Positions 34,850 through 44,447 of a stretch of DNA of 64,000 bases are shown here, one piece after another. Below the pieces are notes generated by a model. It made no database searches. It was not told where the DNA came from and saw nothing but the letters and a program-made list of their open reading frames with translations. The position numbers and the translations under genes were made by a program. Source of the DNA: Desulfonauticus submarinus (GTDB lineage: Bacteria; Desulfobacterota; Desulfovibrionia; Desulfovibrionales; Desulfonatronovibrionaceae); assembly GCF_900104045.1 (NCBI RefSeq), contig NZ_FNIN01000004.1:1-64000 (forward strand), written 5' to 3'. Position 1 is the first letter of the stretch, and every line of letters begins with the position of its first letter.

Positions 34850-36042
34850 TTTATCTTCTCTACAAGGTTTAGGGTTATTTTTCTTATCTTTTTATCTAAC
34901 TCTAAAATGGTTTCCACAGAATCAATAGTCATGTCTGGGCTACTGTCTAGTACTTTTTTTAATATCTTGGGAATATCTAAGAAGCCTATTTTTTTATTTA
35001 AAAACATTTCTACAGCAAGTTCATTAGCTGCATTTAAGGCTATACATGCAGCTTGTCCTAATTTTAAAGCCTGTTTTGCAATTTGAAGACAAGGGAAATT
35101 TGTTTCATCTGGTTTTTGAAAAGTAAGATTAGCTATTTCAGTTAAGTCTAACTTAGGTAAGTAGGATAAGTTGATCCTCTCGGGATAGGCAAGACAATAA
35201 GAAATAGGTATTTGCATATCTGCAATGCCTAATTGGGCTAAATGTGAGCCATCTATAAATTCTACTAGAGAATGAACAATACTTTGAGGATGAACAATTA
35301 CTTTAATTTTTTCTAAAGGAAGTCCAAATAAATAATGTGCCTCTATAATTTCTAAGCCTTTGTTCATTAGAGTTGCAGAATCCACAGATATTTTGGCTCC
35401 CATTGACCAATTGGGATGATTTAAAGCCTGCTCTGGAGTTATATTTTTTAATTCTTTTTTTGTTTTACCTAAAAAAGGCCCTCCAGAAGCAGTTAGGATA
35501 ATTTTTTTAATATGTTGAAATTTTCCGTGAATAACCTGAAAAATTGCATTGTGTTCTGAATCTATAGGTAAAATTACTCCGTTAGTCTGTTTTAAAATAG
35601 AGCGTAAAAGTTGTCCTGCTAACACTAGCGATTCTTTATTAGCCAAGAGAATAATTTTACTTTTTTTAGCAGCAGCTATGGTAGGTAAAAGTCCTGCTGC
35701 TCCTACCATAGCAGAAACAATTACATTTGCTTCTGATAAGCTAGCTATTTTTTGATACCCTTGTGTTCCCCATAATATTTTAGGGATATATGTGGAGCAC
35801 AAAGATTTTAGTTTAGTTCCTACATCTTTATTTAAAACAGCTACATACTTGGGCCTAAATTTATTAATTTGTGAGGCTAGAAGTTGAATATTTGTTGCAC
35901 ACGCTAGTCCAATTACTTTAAATTTTTCAGGGTGATGTGAGATGACATTTAGTGTATTTTGTCCAATAGAACCAGTAGAGCCTAAAATTACTACAGAGCG
36001 AGGCAAAGAGGTGTCTATATTTAAAGATGATATGTAATCCAT
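34846..36042 (-). CDS. dxr: 1-deoxy-D-xylulose 5-phosphate reductoisomerase
   Basis: 398 residues. It converts DXP to MEP, the committed step of the non-mevalonate isoprenoid pathway. The NADPH-binding loop is ILGSTGSIGQNTLNVI near residue 20. LANKESLVLAG near 133 and LPIDSEHNAIFQ near 157 carry the metal-binding Asp and Glu. LTASGGPFLG and HPNWSMGAKISVDSATLMNK hold the substrate-contact Ser, Asn and Lys. The product pathway feeds UppS three genes upstream in the same operon. Confidence 0.95.
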   Translation of the reverse strand: MDYISSLNIDTSLPRSVVILGSTGSIGQNTLNVISHHPEKFKVIGLACATNIQLLASQINKFRPKYVAVLNKDVGTKLKSLCSTYIPKILWGTQGYQKIASLSEANVIVSAMVGAAGLLPTIAAAKKSKIILLANKESLVLAGQLLRSILKQTNGVILPIDSEHNAIFQVIHGKFQHIKKIILTASGGPFLGKTKKELKNITPEQALNHPNWSMGAKISVDSATLMNKGLEIIEAHYLFGLPLEKIKVIVHPQSIVHSLVEFIDGSHLAQLGIADMQIPISYCLAYPERINLSYLPKLDLTEIANLTFQKPDETNFPCLQIAKQALKLGQAACIALNAANELAVEMFLNKKIGFLDIPKILKKVLDSSPDMTIDSVETILELDKKIRKITLNLVEKIK

Positions 36043-36045
36043 AGT

Positions 36046-36840
36046 TTAAAATAGTCCTAAAAATTTAAATCCAAAGTAAACAGGTAGTATGAATAATAAG
36101 GAATCAATCCTATCTAAAATTCCCCCATGTCCTGGCAAGATATTTCCAGAATCTTTAATGTTATATTTTCTTTTAAGAGCAGATTCAAAAAAATCACCTA
36201 ATTGAGCTGCAAGGTTTAAACAGACACCTAAAAGGATATAAAGAATAATTGTTTTTTTGCCCCAAAAAAAACCAGCTAAAATATTGATTGCAGTACAGCC
36301 TATGAGTCCTCCTAAACTTCCTATCCATGTTTTTTTGGGGCTGACTTTAGGCCATATTTTTTTATCTCCCCATAAACATCCGGCATAATAAGCTAGTGTG
36401 TCAGAGGCAAAAGCAGAAATTAATACTAAGATAATTTCAAAAGAAGTTAAGTCTTGAAAAATTTTTAGATTTAAGGGTAGGTAGTAAAAAGAGGCTAAAA
36501 GAATTAAAGCATCTGAGAAAGAATATTTTTCTTTTAATCCGAAGTCAGTTAAAAAGATTAAAGCACATAACCAAAATAAAATAAGGGTTACAAGTGGAGC
36601 AAAATGTCTAAAAATCTCTATAGGAATAAGTATTATCCCAATTCCTAGTAAAATCCCTGTGCTTTTCAAAATAAGATATTTTTTTTCTTGCCAAAAGATA
36701 TTATAAAATTCAAATAAGCCCAGTAGAGAAATAATAATCAAACCACTTGTTATCCAAAATCCTTTTTGCCAAATAATAAGAGCTAGAACTGGCAATAAAA
36801 TTAAAGCTGTGCAAAGGCGTTTTTGATGAGAGCTTAGCAT
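36046..36840 (-). CDS. cdsA: Phosphatidate cytidylyltransferase (CDP-diglyceride synthase)
   Basis: 264 residues, about eight hydrophobic segments. The C-terminal signature SALKRKYNIKDSGNILPGHG followed by GILDRID matches the CdsA pattern residue for residue. It makes CDP-diacylglycerol from phosphatidate and CTP, the branch point for phospholipids, at the inner membrane. The start lies inside the end of uppS (7 bp overlap). Confidence 0.93.
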   Translation of the reverse strand: MLSSHQKRLCTALILLPVLALIIWQKGFWITSGLIIISLLGLFEFYNIFWQEKKYLILKSTGILLGIGIILIPIEIFRHFAPLVTLILFWLCALIFLTDFGLKEKYSFSDALILLASFYYLPLNLKIFQDLTSFEIILVLISAFASDTLAYYAGCLWGDKKIWPKVSPKKTWIGSLGGLIGCTAINILAGFFWGKKTIILYILLGVCLNLAAQLGDFFESALKRKYNIKDSGNILPGHGGILDRIDSLLFILPVYFGFKFLGLF

Positions 36841-37541
36841 GAACCTAAACCACCAAATCTTCTTTCTCTTTTGCTATATTCTAACAAGGCCTGATCTAAA
36901 TGGTCTGGAGTAAAATCAGGCCATAATACAGGAGTAAAGTATAGTTCTGCGTAGGCGGCCTGGAAAATAAGAAAGTTTGACAAGCGCATTTCTCCACTAG
37001 TTCTAATAATCAAATCAGGATCTGGTTGGCCTGTAGTATATAAATTTTTGCTTATTAGTTCTATATTTATTTTTTCCGGAGGTAGGTTTTGTTTTATAAT
37101 TTTTTGTACTGCTTGCACAATTTCTTCTCGACCTGAATAATTTAAGGCTAAATTTAAAGTCATTTTTTTACATTGAGAAGTATTGCGTATTACTTGTTGA
37201 ATAATTTTTTTGGTAAAAAGAGGTAAATCCTCTAGTTCTCCTAATATATTTAATTTTATGCCTTGTTCTTTTAAAGAAGGCTCTTCTTTTTTTAAATGTT
37301 CGCTTAAAAGGTTAAAAAGAGTTGAAATTTCTGTTTTTGGTCTTTTCCAGTTTTCTTTAGAAAATGTATAAAGAGTTAAATACTTAATACCTATTTTACA
37401 GCAATGAGCAATAACTTCCTTTACTCGTTTAACTCCTTCTTTATGTCCTTCTGTTCGGGATAGCCCTCTTTTTTTCGCCCACCTGCCATTACCATCCATG
37501 ATAATAGCAAGGTGAGCAGGTAATTTTTCTTCTTTGTCCAT
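36834..37541 (-). CDS. uppS: Undecaprenyl diphosphate synthase
   Basis: 235 residues, a cis-prenyltransferase. IIMDGNGRWAKKRGLSRTEG near residues 13-32 carries the catalytic Asp. TLYTFSKENWKRP near 68 is the substrate-binding region, and DPDLIIRTSGEMRLSNFL with its Arg pair is the diphosphate-binding end. It extends farnesyl diphosphate to the C55 carrier used for peptidoglycan and O-antigen. Confidence 0.95.
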   Translation of the reverse strand: MDKEEKLPAHLAIIMDGNGRWAKKRGLSRTEGHKEGVKRVKEVIAHCCKIGIKYLTLYTFSKENWKRPKTEISTLFNLLSEHLKKEEPSLKEQGIKLNILGELEDLPLFTKKIIQQVIRNTSQCKKMTLNLALNYSGREEIVQAVQKIIKQNLPPEKINIELISKNLYTTGQPDPDLIIRTSGEMRLSNFLIFQAAYAELYFTPVLWPDFTPDHLDQALLEYSKRERRFGGLGSC

Positions 37542-37547
37542 AAAAAA

Positions 37548-38102
37548 TTAAATTTCCATTATTTCTTTTTCTTTGTCTGCAAGGATTTCATCTATTTGGG
37601 CAATATACTTGTCAGTTAATTTTTGTACTTCATCTTGACCTCGATGTAAGTCATCTTCTGTAATTTCTTTTTCATTTTTCATTTTTTTTAAAGTTTCATT
37701 TAATTCTCTTCGAATATTACGGACTGCGATTTTAGCTTCTTCTCCATATTTTTTCGCTAGCTTTACTAATTCTTTTCTTCGTTCTTCTGTGAGAGGAGGA
37801 AGGTTTATCCTAATGACTTTACCGTCATTGACTGGAGTTAATCCCAAATCAGATTTTTGAATAGCCTTTTCTATTTCTGAAAAGGCTCCTCTATCCCATG
37901 GCTGGATAGCAATTGTTCTACTGTCTGGAATAGAGATAGAGGCCAATTGATTTAGTGGGGTAAGAGTTCCATAGTAATCTACTTTTAAATTTTCTACAAG
38001 ACCTGTTGATGCACGTCCTGTTCTCAATTTTGCTAATTCTTTTTCCAATACACCCACTGCTTTCTTCATTTTTTCTTTTCCACTTTTAAATACCTGCTCC
38101 AT
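37548..38102 (-). CDS. frr: Ribosome recycling factor
   Basis: About 184 residues, the standard RRF size. It has [20 protein letters not shown], then [20 protein letters not shown], and a C-terminal helix with [20 protein letters not shown]. It splits post-termination ribosomes with EF-G. The start is the ATG at 38102, since AGGAGGTG lies just upstream. An in-frame TTG at 38117 precedes and partly overlaps that ribosome-binding site and is not used. Confidence 0.95.
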   Translation of the reverse strand: MEQVFKSGKEKMKKAVGVLEKELAKLRTGRASTGLVENLKVDYYGTLTPLNQLASISIPDSRTIAIQPWDRGAFSEIEKAIQKSDLGLTPVNDGKVIRINLPPLTEERRKELVKLAKKYGEEAKIAVRNIRRELNETLKKMKNEKEITEDDLHRGQDEVQKLTDKYIAQIDEILADKEKEIMEI

Positions 38103-38139
38103 AAGACACCTCCTCAAGATTTCCCCTGCATTACGTTTT

Positions 38140-38853
<714 letters not shown>

Positions 38854-38885
38854 TTACCTTTAATTAAAAGTTTATCTTAATGTTT

Positions 38886-38920
38886 AATAAAAAAGGGCCA
38901 ATTGTTGGCCCTTTTTTATT
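38886..38920 (-). terminator. Rho-independent terminator overlapping the tsf stop codon
   Basis: A 16-bp perfect stem (38886-38901 with 38905-38920) whose upstream arm includes the tsf TAA (38916-38918), with U-rich 3' side on the minus strand. It separates rpsB-tsf from pyrH-frr-uppS. Confidence 0.85.
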
Positions 38921-39509
38921 CTCCTAAGCTAAGTCTTACAAACCTACCTATTTGAATATTTTCTCCAAGAGCTACTACAGCTTCATTTAAAAGATCTGCT
39001 ATGGTCTTAGAATCGTCTTTTATAAATGGCTGTTCTAGTAAACAGACCTCTTTATAATATTTTTTTAAACGTCCTTCGACAATTTTTTCTGCAATATGAT
39101 CTGGTTTTCCTTCTTCCTTGGCTTGTTTGAGATAAATTTCTTTTTCTTTTTCAAGTAAGTCTTGAGGCAAATCTTCTGGCTTTAAACAAATAGGATTAGC
39201 TGCTGCTACTTGCATAGCAAGGTCTTTAGCCAGTTGTTGAAAACGATCGCTTTTAGCTACAAAATCTGTTTCACATTTTAGTTCAATCATTACTCCAATT
39301 TTGCCGTTGGAATGGATATAAGAACCTATCCAGCCTTCAGCAGTAGCTCTGTCAGCGCGTTTTTGAGCTTTAGCCAATCCCTTTTCTCTTAGCCAAGCAA
39401 TGGCTTTCTCTGTGTCACCGCCGCTGGCTTCCAATGCCTTTTTACAGTCCATCATTCCTGCGCCAGTTTTTTCCCTAAGTTCTTTAACCATAGCTGCTGT
39501 GATTGCCAT
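38916..39509 (-). CDS. tsf: Elongation factor Ts (short form)
   Basis: 197 residues. It has the N-terminal UBA-like segment ending REKTGAGMMDCKKAL, then KGLAKAQKRADRATAEGWIG, and the TDFVAKSDRFQ core that contacts EF-Tu. It recycles EF-Tu-GDP. The protein lacks the second half of the core found in the 283-residue E. coli form, like the short EF-Ts of Thermus and of many Desulfovibrionales. It begins one base from the rpsB stop. Confidence 0.94.
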   Translation of the reverse strand: MAITAAMVKELREKTGAGMMDCKKALEASGGDTEKAIAWLREKGLAKAQKRADRATAEGWIGSYIHSNGKIGVMIELKCETDFVAKSDRFQQLAKDLAMQVAAANPICLKPEDLPQDLLEKEKEIYLKQAKEEGKPDHIAEKIVEGRLKKYYKEVCLLEQPFIKDDSKTIADLLNEAVVALGENIQIGRFVRLSLGE

Positions 39510-40277
39510 TTATTTCTCCTCCTTCTCATTATCTTCTGCAGTAGTTGTTTCTTCTACATTCTCAATTTTTTCACTTTCTTCTCCCCGCTCTTCTCGTTTG
39601 GCCATGCCTTGTAAGCAGGCATCAGCAATGCTAGAGACAAATAGCTTTATTGCTCTAATAGCATCGTCATTTCCGGGGATAACATAATCGATTAAATCAG
39701 GATCACAATTAGTGTCTACAATTGCTACAGTTGGAATTCCTAATTTTAAACACTCTTTTACAGCGATTTCTTCATTTTTAGGATCAACAATAAATACTAC
39801 TCCAGGTAGGCCTTCCATGTTTTTAATCCCGCCCAAATTGCGGTTTAATTTGTCTAATTCCCTTTGTTTTTTTATAATTTCTTTTTTAGGAAAGCGTTCA
39901 ATGCTTCCATCTTCAAACATTGCTTCTAAATTTTTTAAGCGGTCAATACTTTTGCGAATGGTTTGAAAGTTAGTAAGTGTACCCCCTAACCAACGGTGAA
40001 TAACATAAGGCATTTGGCATCGTTCTGCTTCTTCTTTAATAATGTCTTTAGCTTGCCGTTTTGTGCCTACAAATAAAACCGTTTTCCCTTGAGCAACTTC
40101 ATCTACAATGAAGTCGTGGGCAATTTGGAACATTTTTACGGTTTGTTGTAAGTCGATAATATGGATCCCTTTTCTTGCCCCAAAAATATAGGGCTTCATT
40201 TTGGGATTCCAGCGTTTAGTTTGGTGCCCAAAATGAACACCTGTTTCTAAGAGCTGCTTCATTGTAACATAAGACAT
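39510..40277 (-). CDS. rpsB: 30S ribosomal protein S2
   Basis: 255 residues beginning [20 protein letters not shown] and continuing [20 protein letters not shown], then [17 protein letters not shown] and [20 protein letters not shown], all S2 signatures. The C-terminal tail is acidic and low complexity (repeated Glu). The start is the ATG at 40277, seven bases after AGGAGG; a longer reading frame upstream runs through the leader and is not coding. The leader contains a strong hairpin and a possible alternative pairing with the ribosome-binding site. Confidence 0.96.
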   Translation of the reverse strand: MSYVTMKQLLETGVHFGHQTKRWNPKMKPYIFGARKGIHIIDLQQTVKMFQIAHDFIVDEVAQGKTVLFVGTKRQAKDIIKEEAERCQMPYVIHRWLGGTLTNFQTIRKSIDRLKNLEAMFEDGSIERFPKKEIIKKQRELDKLNRNLGGIKNMEGLPGVVFIVDPKNEEIAVKECLKLGIPTVAIVDTNCDPDLIDYVIPGNDDAIRAIKLFVSSIADACLQGMAKREERGEESEKIENVEETTTAEDNEKEEK

Positions 40278-40426
40278 AATAATACCTCCTTGGGTTTTTC
40301 CTCCGTTTCCAAAAACTCTCTCCTTGAGAGGGAGCACCCAAGAGTTTTTGGGAAACGTGTGTGCTTTTGAAACAAACTTTCATATGAAAATTTGAGGTAC
40401 TAGGCAAGATTTTTCTATTATGTCAA
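40278..40426 (-). promoter_or_regulatory. rpsB leader with hairpin and candidate promoter
   Basis: On the minus strand a TTGACA box (40421-40426) lies 18 bp from a weak TAGTAC (40397-40402). The leader then forms a 15-bp hairpin with one bulged C (40341-40356 with 40305-40319). Its loop and lower arm hold CTTGGGT (40336-40342), which is complementary to ACCCAAG at 40289-40295. That stretch includes the first G of the AGGAGG ribosome-binding site at 40285-40290. The hairpin and the site-masking pairing share bases, so they could be alternatives. Confidence 0.5.
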
Positions 40427-40706
40427 AAATGTTGTTTTTGTATATATTTTAAGTTTAGCTAAAAACATTGGGACTGTAAAAATAATATTTTATTTTTTGA
40501 GTTTGTTTAATTTGAGAAAAAAATATACCTTAAAATTGTTTTTTTTCATCTAAACGAGTTGATTTTTAAACTAAAACTTAGTTAAAATATAAACCCGATA
40601 GGAGGTATTTGGTTTTATTTAGGCACATTTTAAAAACATTTTAAAGGACTTGCAAATCAAAAAGTCTTTATTAAAAATGATGTGAGGATAAACGTGGGAG
40701 GATGTT
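40427..40706. other. Intergenic region rpsB / tetraheme cytochrome
   Basis: About 280 bp, very AT-rich, between divergent genes. It includes a CCCGATAGGAGG stretch at 40594-40605, which looks like part of a sigma-28 -10 box or a stray ribosome-binding site, but a TAAA box at the right distance is missing. GGGAGG lies just before the cytochrome ATG. I see no further gene. Confidence 0.35.
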
Positions 40707-41162
40707 ATGATGAAGAGGTGTATATTTTCTATAATAGTTTTAAGTTTTTTTATTTTTATTTCTGTCAACGTAAATGCAGGTGATTATGTTGGATCAAAGC
40801 AGTGTGGTGAATGTCATGAGAAAGAGTATAAAAATTTTATAACATATTCCAAAAAAGCAAAAAGTTTTGAACATATAAAAAAGATGTTCCCAAAACTTGA
40901 GGAAAGAGAAAGACAAGAATGTTATGCTTGTCATACCACTGGATATGGTAAAGGTGGGTTTATTTCTTATGAAAAAACTCCAGAGTTAAGTGATGTTGGT
41001 TGTGAAACTTGTCATGGTCCGGGCAAAGAACATGTAGAATCTGGAGGAGATCCTGAATTAATTAGATTAAAAATGGATTTAAAAACTTGTAATGATTGTC
41101 ATACATCTGAAAGAGTAAAAACTTTTAATTTTAAGCCTTTGCTTTATGGTGGAGTGCATTAA
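40707..41162 (+). CDS. Periplasmic tetraheme c-type cytochrome (cytochrome c554 type)
   Basis: 151 residues with a signal peptide ending VNA near residue 24. Four CxxCH sites are present: CGECH 33-37, CYACH 72-76, CETCH 99-103 and CNDCH 128-132. The spacing and the [10 protein letters not shown] opening match the cytochrome c554 / multiheme CxxCH family. It should carry electrons in the periplasm. It stands 29 bp upstream of a chemoreceptor that has its own CxxCH and is very likely in the same operon, so a sensory rather than purely respiratory role is possible. Confidence 0.85.
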   Translation: MMKRCIFSIIVLSFFIFISVNVNAGDYVGSKQCGECHEKEYKNFITYSKKAKSFEHIKKMFPKLEERERQECYACHTTGYGKGGFISYEKTPELSDVGCETCHGPGKEHVESGGDPELIRLKMDLKTCNDCHTSERVKTFNFKPLLYGGVH

Positions 41163-41191
41163 ATTTATGTGGCGGAAAAGAGGTAATTATT

Positions 41192-43219
41192 ATGTGGAAT
41201 AAATTGTCTTCAAGTTTGCATTTAAAAACAGGAGTTCTTGTAACAGTTGTAGCCTTATTTATTTTTGTAGCTTTATTAGGAGCGATGAATTTTTTAGAAA
41301 GAAGGCTTATTTTTTCTCTTTTAGAGGGAGATGTGCAAAAACTTTCTCAAGCATTGGAAAACGGAATAAGAAAACCAATGATTAGAGGTGATGATGAGGG
41401 TACTAAAGAAGAATTCTCAAATCTCTCCAAAACACATAAAGATTTGCATGTGTTTCTTACTGACTTTCAAGGTAAGGCAACTTATTCCACTTTAAAGGAT
41501 CAAAGAGGAAAAAATTTTATTCAGAGTAAATTTGGCCAAAAAATTTTAGATTTTAAAAATATATTAGAAGGAAAAATAAGAAATGAGATAATGTCTTTAG
41601 TGAATTTAGACAAAAATGTGTATTTTGTAAGGGCAAAGCCTATTTTTAATAAGCCGAGTTGTTATCATTGCCATGGTAAGGCGCATAATATTTTAGGTAG
41701 CTTAATTATTTTTCAAGATGTTACTCCTACCATGAAAAAGATAAAGTCCCAGACATGGGAAATTGCTTTGGCTTGTAGTGGAGCGTTGATTCTTCTCGTA
41801 GTGATAGTCAACCTATTTTTACGTAAAAACGTTTTACAACCAATAAAAGAAATTGCTCAGGCAAGTAGTGCAATTGCTAAAGGTAATTATAGCCAGGAGT
41901 TTATTACTTCTCGTAAAGATGAGTTAGGAGACCTTGCTCGTAATTTAGAACATATGGTAGACACACTAAAAAGAGAACTGGGATTTTCAAAAGGAGTTTT
42001 ACAAAGTCTAACAGCTCCATTTTTGGTATGTGATACAGAGCAAAAAGTAAGTTATACTAATAAAGCTATGCTTGATTTTTTAGGGTTAGAAGGCGAACCC
42101 AAAGATTATATCGGACAATATGTTGGAGAATTTTTTTACGGAGATAAAAATCACAAAACAGTAGTAGGACAAGCCTTAGAAACAGGCGAAGTGATGAGAA
42201 ACATACAACGAAGTATCACAAATAGAAAAGGTAAAAAGGTTTTTTTTATAGGAGATGCAGCTCCTTTAAGAGATTTAGATGGAGAGCTTATTGGTGCATT
42301 TATTTTAATTACGGATTTAACAAAGCTTAAAAATCAACAAGAACAGATAGAAGCTCAGAATAAAGCAATTGCACAAGCAGCAGTAAAAGCTTTAGAAGTT
42401 TCTGAACAGGTTTCTTCTGCTTCTGATGAACTTTCTGCTCAAATGGAAGAAGCAGCTAGTGGGACAAACAGACAAGAAAGGATGGTTTCAGAGGCTGCCA
42501 CAGCTATGGAACAGATGAATGTTTCTGTTTTAGAAGTTGCTAAAAATGCGGCGAATGCCGCCAATTTGGCTGAGGAAGCAAGAGAAAAGGCTATTGCAGG
42601 ACAAACTGTAGTAAAAGAAGCCATGAATTTAATTTCCCAGGTTGTGGAACACAGCAAGCATTTAATGGAAAGTATGAAAAATTTAGGCGTGCAAGCCGAA
42701 GGTATTGGAAAAATTATTGTCACTATAGAAGACATTGCAGATCAAACTAATTTATTGGCTTTAAATGCAGCTATTGAAGCAGCAAGGGCAGGAGATGCAG
42801 GAAGAGGTTTTGCTGTAGTAGCTGATGAAGTGAGAAAGTTGGCAGAAAAAACTATGGCCGCAACAAAGGAAGTAGCTACTTATATTGGCCAGATTCAAGA
42901 TAGTGCCCAAGAAAATATTTTTGAGACTACTAAAACCTTAGAAGTTGTAGAAGAAACTAGACATAAATCTGAAGAATCTGGGAAAGCGTTAGAGGATATT
43001 GTTCATATTGTGGAGTCTACTTCTGATCAAGTCAGGAATATTGCTACAGCATCAGAGGAACAGTCTGCTGCATCAGAACAGATAACTCATTCTATGGAGG
43101 AAATTAGGAAAGTATCTAGAGAGATTGCAGATACTATGGAGCAAAGCAATGCAGCTATTGGGGAATTGGCCAAACTAGCCTTGCGTTTAAAGGGTATTAT
43201 TGAAGAGTTAAAGGGATAA
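41192..43219 (+). CDS. Heme-binding methyl-accepting chemotaxis protein with PAS domain
   Basis: 675 residues. TM1 is about 12-34. The periplasmic sensor (35-188) resembles the DUF3365/Tll0287-like type and carries a c-type heme site, CYHCH, at 157-161. TM2 is about 190-210, then HAMP (211-262), a PAS domain (about 265-385) and the signalling coiled coil. The conserved tip reads [20 protein letters not shown], followed by [18 protein letters not shown]. It is comparable in design to DcrA of Desulfovibrio, a heme-containing redox/oxygen chemoreceptor. No CheR-tether pentapeptide is seen at the C terminus. Confidence 0.88.
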   Translation: MWNKLSSSLHLKTGVLVTVVALFIFVALLGAMNFLERRLIFSLLEGDVQKLSQALENGIRKPMIRGDDEGTKEEFSNLSKTHKDLHVFLTDFQGKATYSTLKDQRGKNFIQSKFGQKILDFKNILEGKIRNEIMSLVNLDKNVYFVRAKPIFNKPSCYHCHGKAHNILGSLIIFQDVTPTMKKIKSQTWEIALACSGALILLVVIVNLFLRKNVLQPIKEIAQASSAIAKGNYSQEFITSRKDELGDLARNLEHMVDTLKRELGFSKGVLQSLTAPFLVCDTEQKVSYTNKAMLDFLGLEGEPKDYIGQYVGEFFYGDKNHKTVVGQALETGEVMRNIQRSITNRKGKKVFFIGDAAPLRDLDGELIGAFILITDLTKLKNQQEQIEAQNKAIAQAAVKALEVSEQVSSASDELSAQMEEAASGTNRQERMVSEAATAMEQMNVSVLEVAKNAANAANLAEEAREKAIAGQTVVKEAMNLISQVVEHSKHLMESMKNLGVQAEGIGKIIVTIEDIADQTNLLALNAAIEAARAGDAGRGFAVVADEVRKLAEKTMAATKEVATYIGQIQDSAQENIFETTKTLEVVEETRHKSEESGKALEDIVHIVESTSDQVRNIATASEEQSAASEQITHSMEEIRKVSREIADTMEQSNAAIGELAKLALRLKGIIEELKG

Positions 43220-43257
43220 GTAAAAGATTAAGTAAAAAGCATACTACACAAGGAAAC

Positions 43258-43290
43258 AAAAAAAAGCGGTCAAGTTTGACCGCTTTTTTT
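43258..43290. terminator. Bidirectional rho-independent terminator
   Basis: AAAAGCGGTCA and TGACCGCTTTT form a GC-rich stem flanked by A and T runs, so it can serve both the chemoreceptor on the plus strand and the lipoprotein gene on the minus strand, which converge here. Confidence 0.88.
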
Positions 43291-43316
43291 TGTTTTTTAA
43301 ATGCTATTTAATAAAT

Positions 43317-44438
43317 TTAATAAACCTGGACACCTCCTATAGGAGCCTTTCTTTCAGGAGCTTTTCTAAGAAGATGTTTTTGCCTTCTTAGCTTCTGAGC
43401 GTCTCTAATTTTTCTTTTAATCCTAACTTTTGCTTCAATGTAAATGTCCTTGTCTCCATAGCGAGAGGCTTTTACAAAAAGGTCTTTTGCTTTAAGAAGA
43501 CTTTTTAAATCTCCTCTGGCTTCATAAGCTACACCTAAATTATAAAGTGCAGGAGCACAGTGAGGATTTTCTTCTAATACAACAGACCACATTTCCATAG
43601 CTCCTTCCCAGTCTCCTTTTTCTGCCAATTTAACTCCTTTTTTGACATAAGAAGGCCCGCTTTTATCCAATTCTACCTCAATAGTATATTTTGTAGGTGC
43701 TATTTTAGCTACTAATTTAGAAGCTATTTTTTGAGCCAGTAAACTCATTGTTTCTTCTGGTGTTGGCACTTGTTCGATACTGTTACCTCCACCAAAAATA
43801 CCTAAAAATCCGCCCTGGGCTTCTTCTTTACCGCCATATTTTTGTTTAAAACTCTCAGTAACTTGTTTAGTAGCTAGAATTTTTCTTGTTTTTAGGTCTA
43901 TTACTTTAATAGATGCTGTGAGTGAAGCAGTGCGAACAATATAAGGAACTCTTTTTAAAACAGTTTTCATAATTTCTTCATCTACAATTTCAGTTTTGCC
44001 AGTAAAAATATTTTTTCTTTTTACTTTTCTATATCGACCTGTACCCTCTTTCATTTGAACTTGATCATATCCTTTAATGTCCCTTATTTGTCCCACTACA
44101 TATCCTGCTATGGCAGCGTCTGCTTGGATTTCTTCAAAAGCAGGCACAAAGCGTGGGTCATCCATTTGCTCCCACTGGATTCTATCTAAGGCCTCGTTAT
44201 ATCTAAGGTCTTGTAGGGTGAAGTGCTTTACCTCATCTAATTTTGAATAGAATTCTTCTCGAACTAAATCACCATATTTTCCTTTAAATGGTAAAATAGC
44301 CAAAGTCTTTACTCCTGGCATAGCTACTTCTGCTGGTTTTATTGCTGTTAGTTTTGCTTTGGGAGCACAGGAAAACATAAAGAAAAGTGCACCTATTAAA
44401 GATAACAGCAAAATAGTTTTAGAATTTTTTACTTCCAT
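43317..44438 (-). CDS. TPR-containing lipoprotein with CsgG/LpoB-like region
   Basis: 373 residues. The signal peptide ends in a lipobox (FMFSC, Cys near 24). The first half (TLAILPFKGKYGDLVREEFY, then AAIAGYVVGQI) resembles the CsgG/LpoB type of outer-membrane lipoprotein domain. The second half has one to two TPR-like repeats (EKGDWEGAMEMWSVVLEENP, then ALYNLGVAYEARGDLKSLLK), and the tail is strongly basic. The role is not known. It follows the FlgT-like gene by 9 bp and so probably acts with it in the outer envelope. Confidence 0.6.
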   Translation of the reverse strand: MEVKNSKTILLLSLIGALFFMFSCAPKAKLTAIKPAEVAMPGVKTLAILPFKGKYGDLVREEFYSKLDEVKHFTLQDLRYNEALDRIQWEQMDDPRFVPAFEEIQADAAIAGYVVGQIRDIKGYDQVQMKEGTGRYRKVKRKNIFTGKTEIVDEEIMKTVLKRVPYIVRTASLTASIKVIDLKTRKILATKQVTESFKQKYGGKEEAQGGFLGIFGGGNSIEQVPTPEETMSLLAQKIASKLVAKIAPTKYTIEVELDKSGPSYVKKGVKLAEKGDWEGAMEMWSVVLEENPHCAPALYNLGVAYEARGDLKSLLKAKDLFVKASRYGDKDIYIEAKVRIKRKIRDAQKLRRQKHLLRKAPERKAPIGGVQVY

Positions 44439-44447
44439 ATGCCCTCC

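Noticed and set aside
40278-40337. Extended N terminus of S2
   Set aside because: The longer frame passes through the leader hairpin and the ribosome-binding site; the ATG at 40277 has an ideal site and gives the normal S2 start.
40572-40600. Sigma-28 promoter before the cytochrome/chemoreceptor operon
   Set aside because: CCCGATA fits a -10 box, but the nearest TAAA lies about three bases too far away (19 instead of 16).
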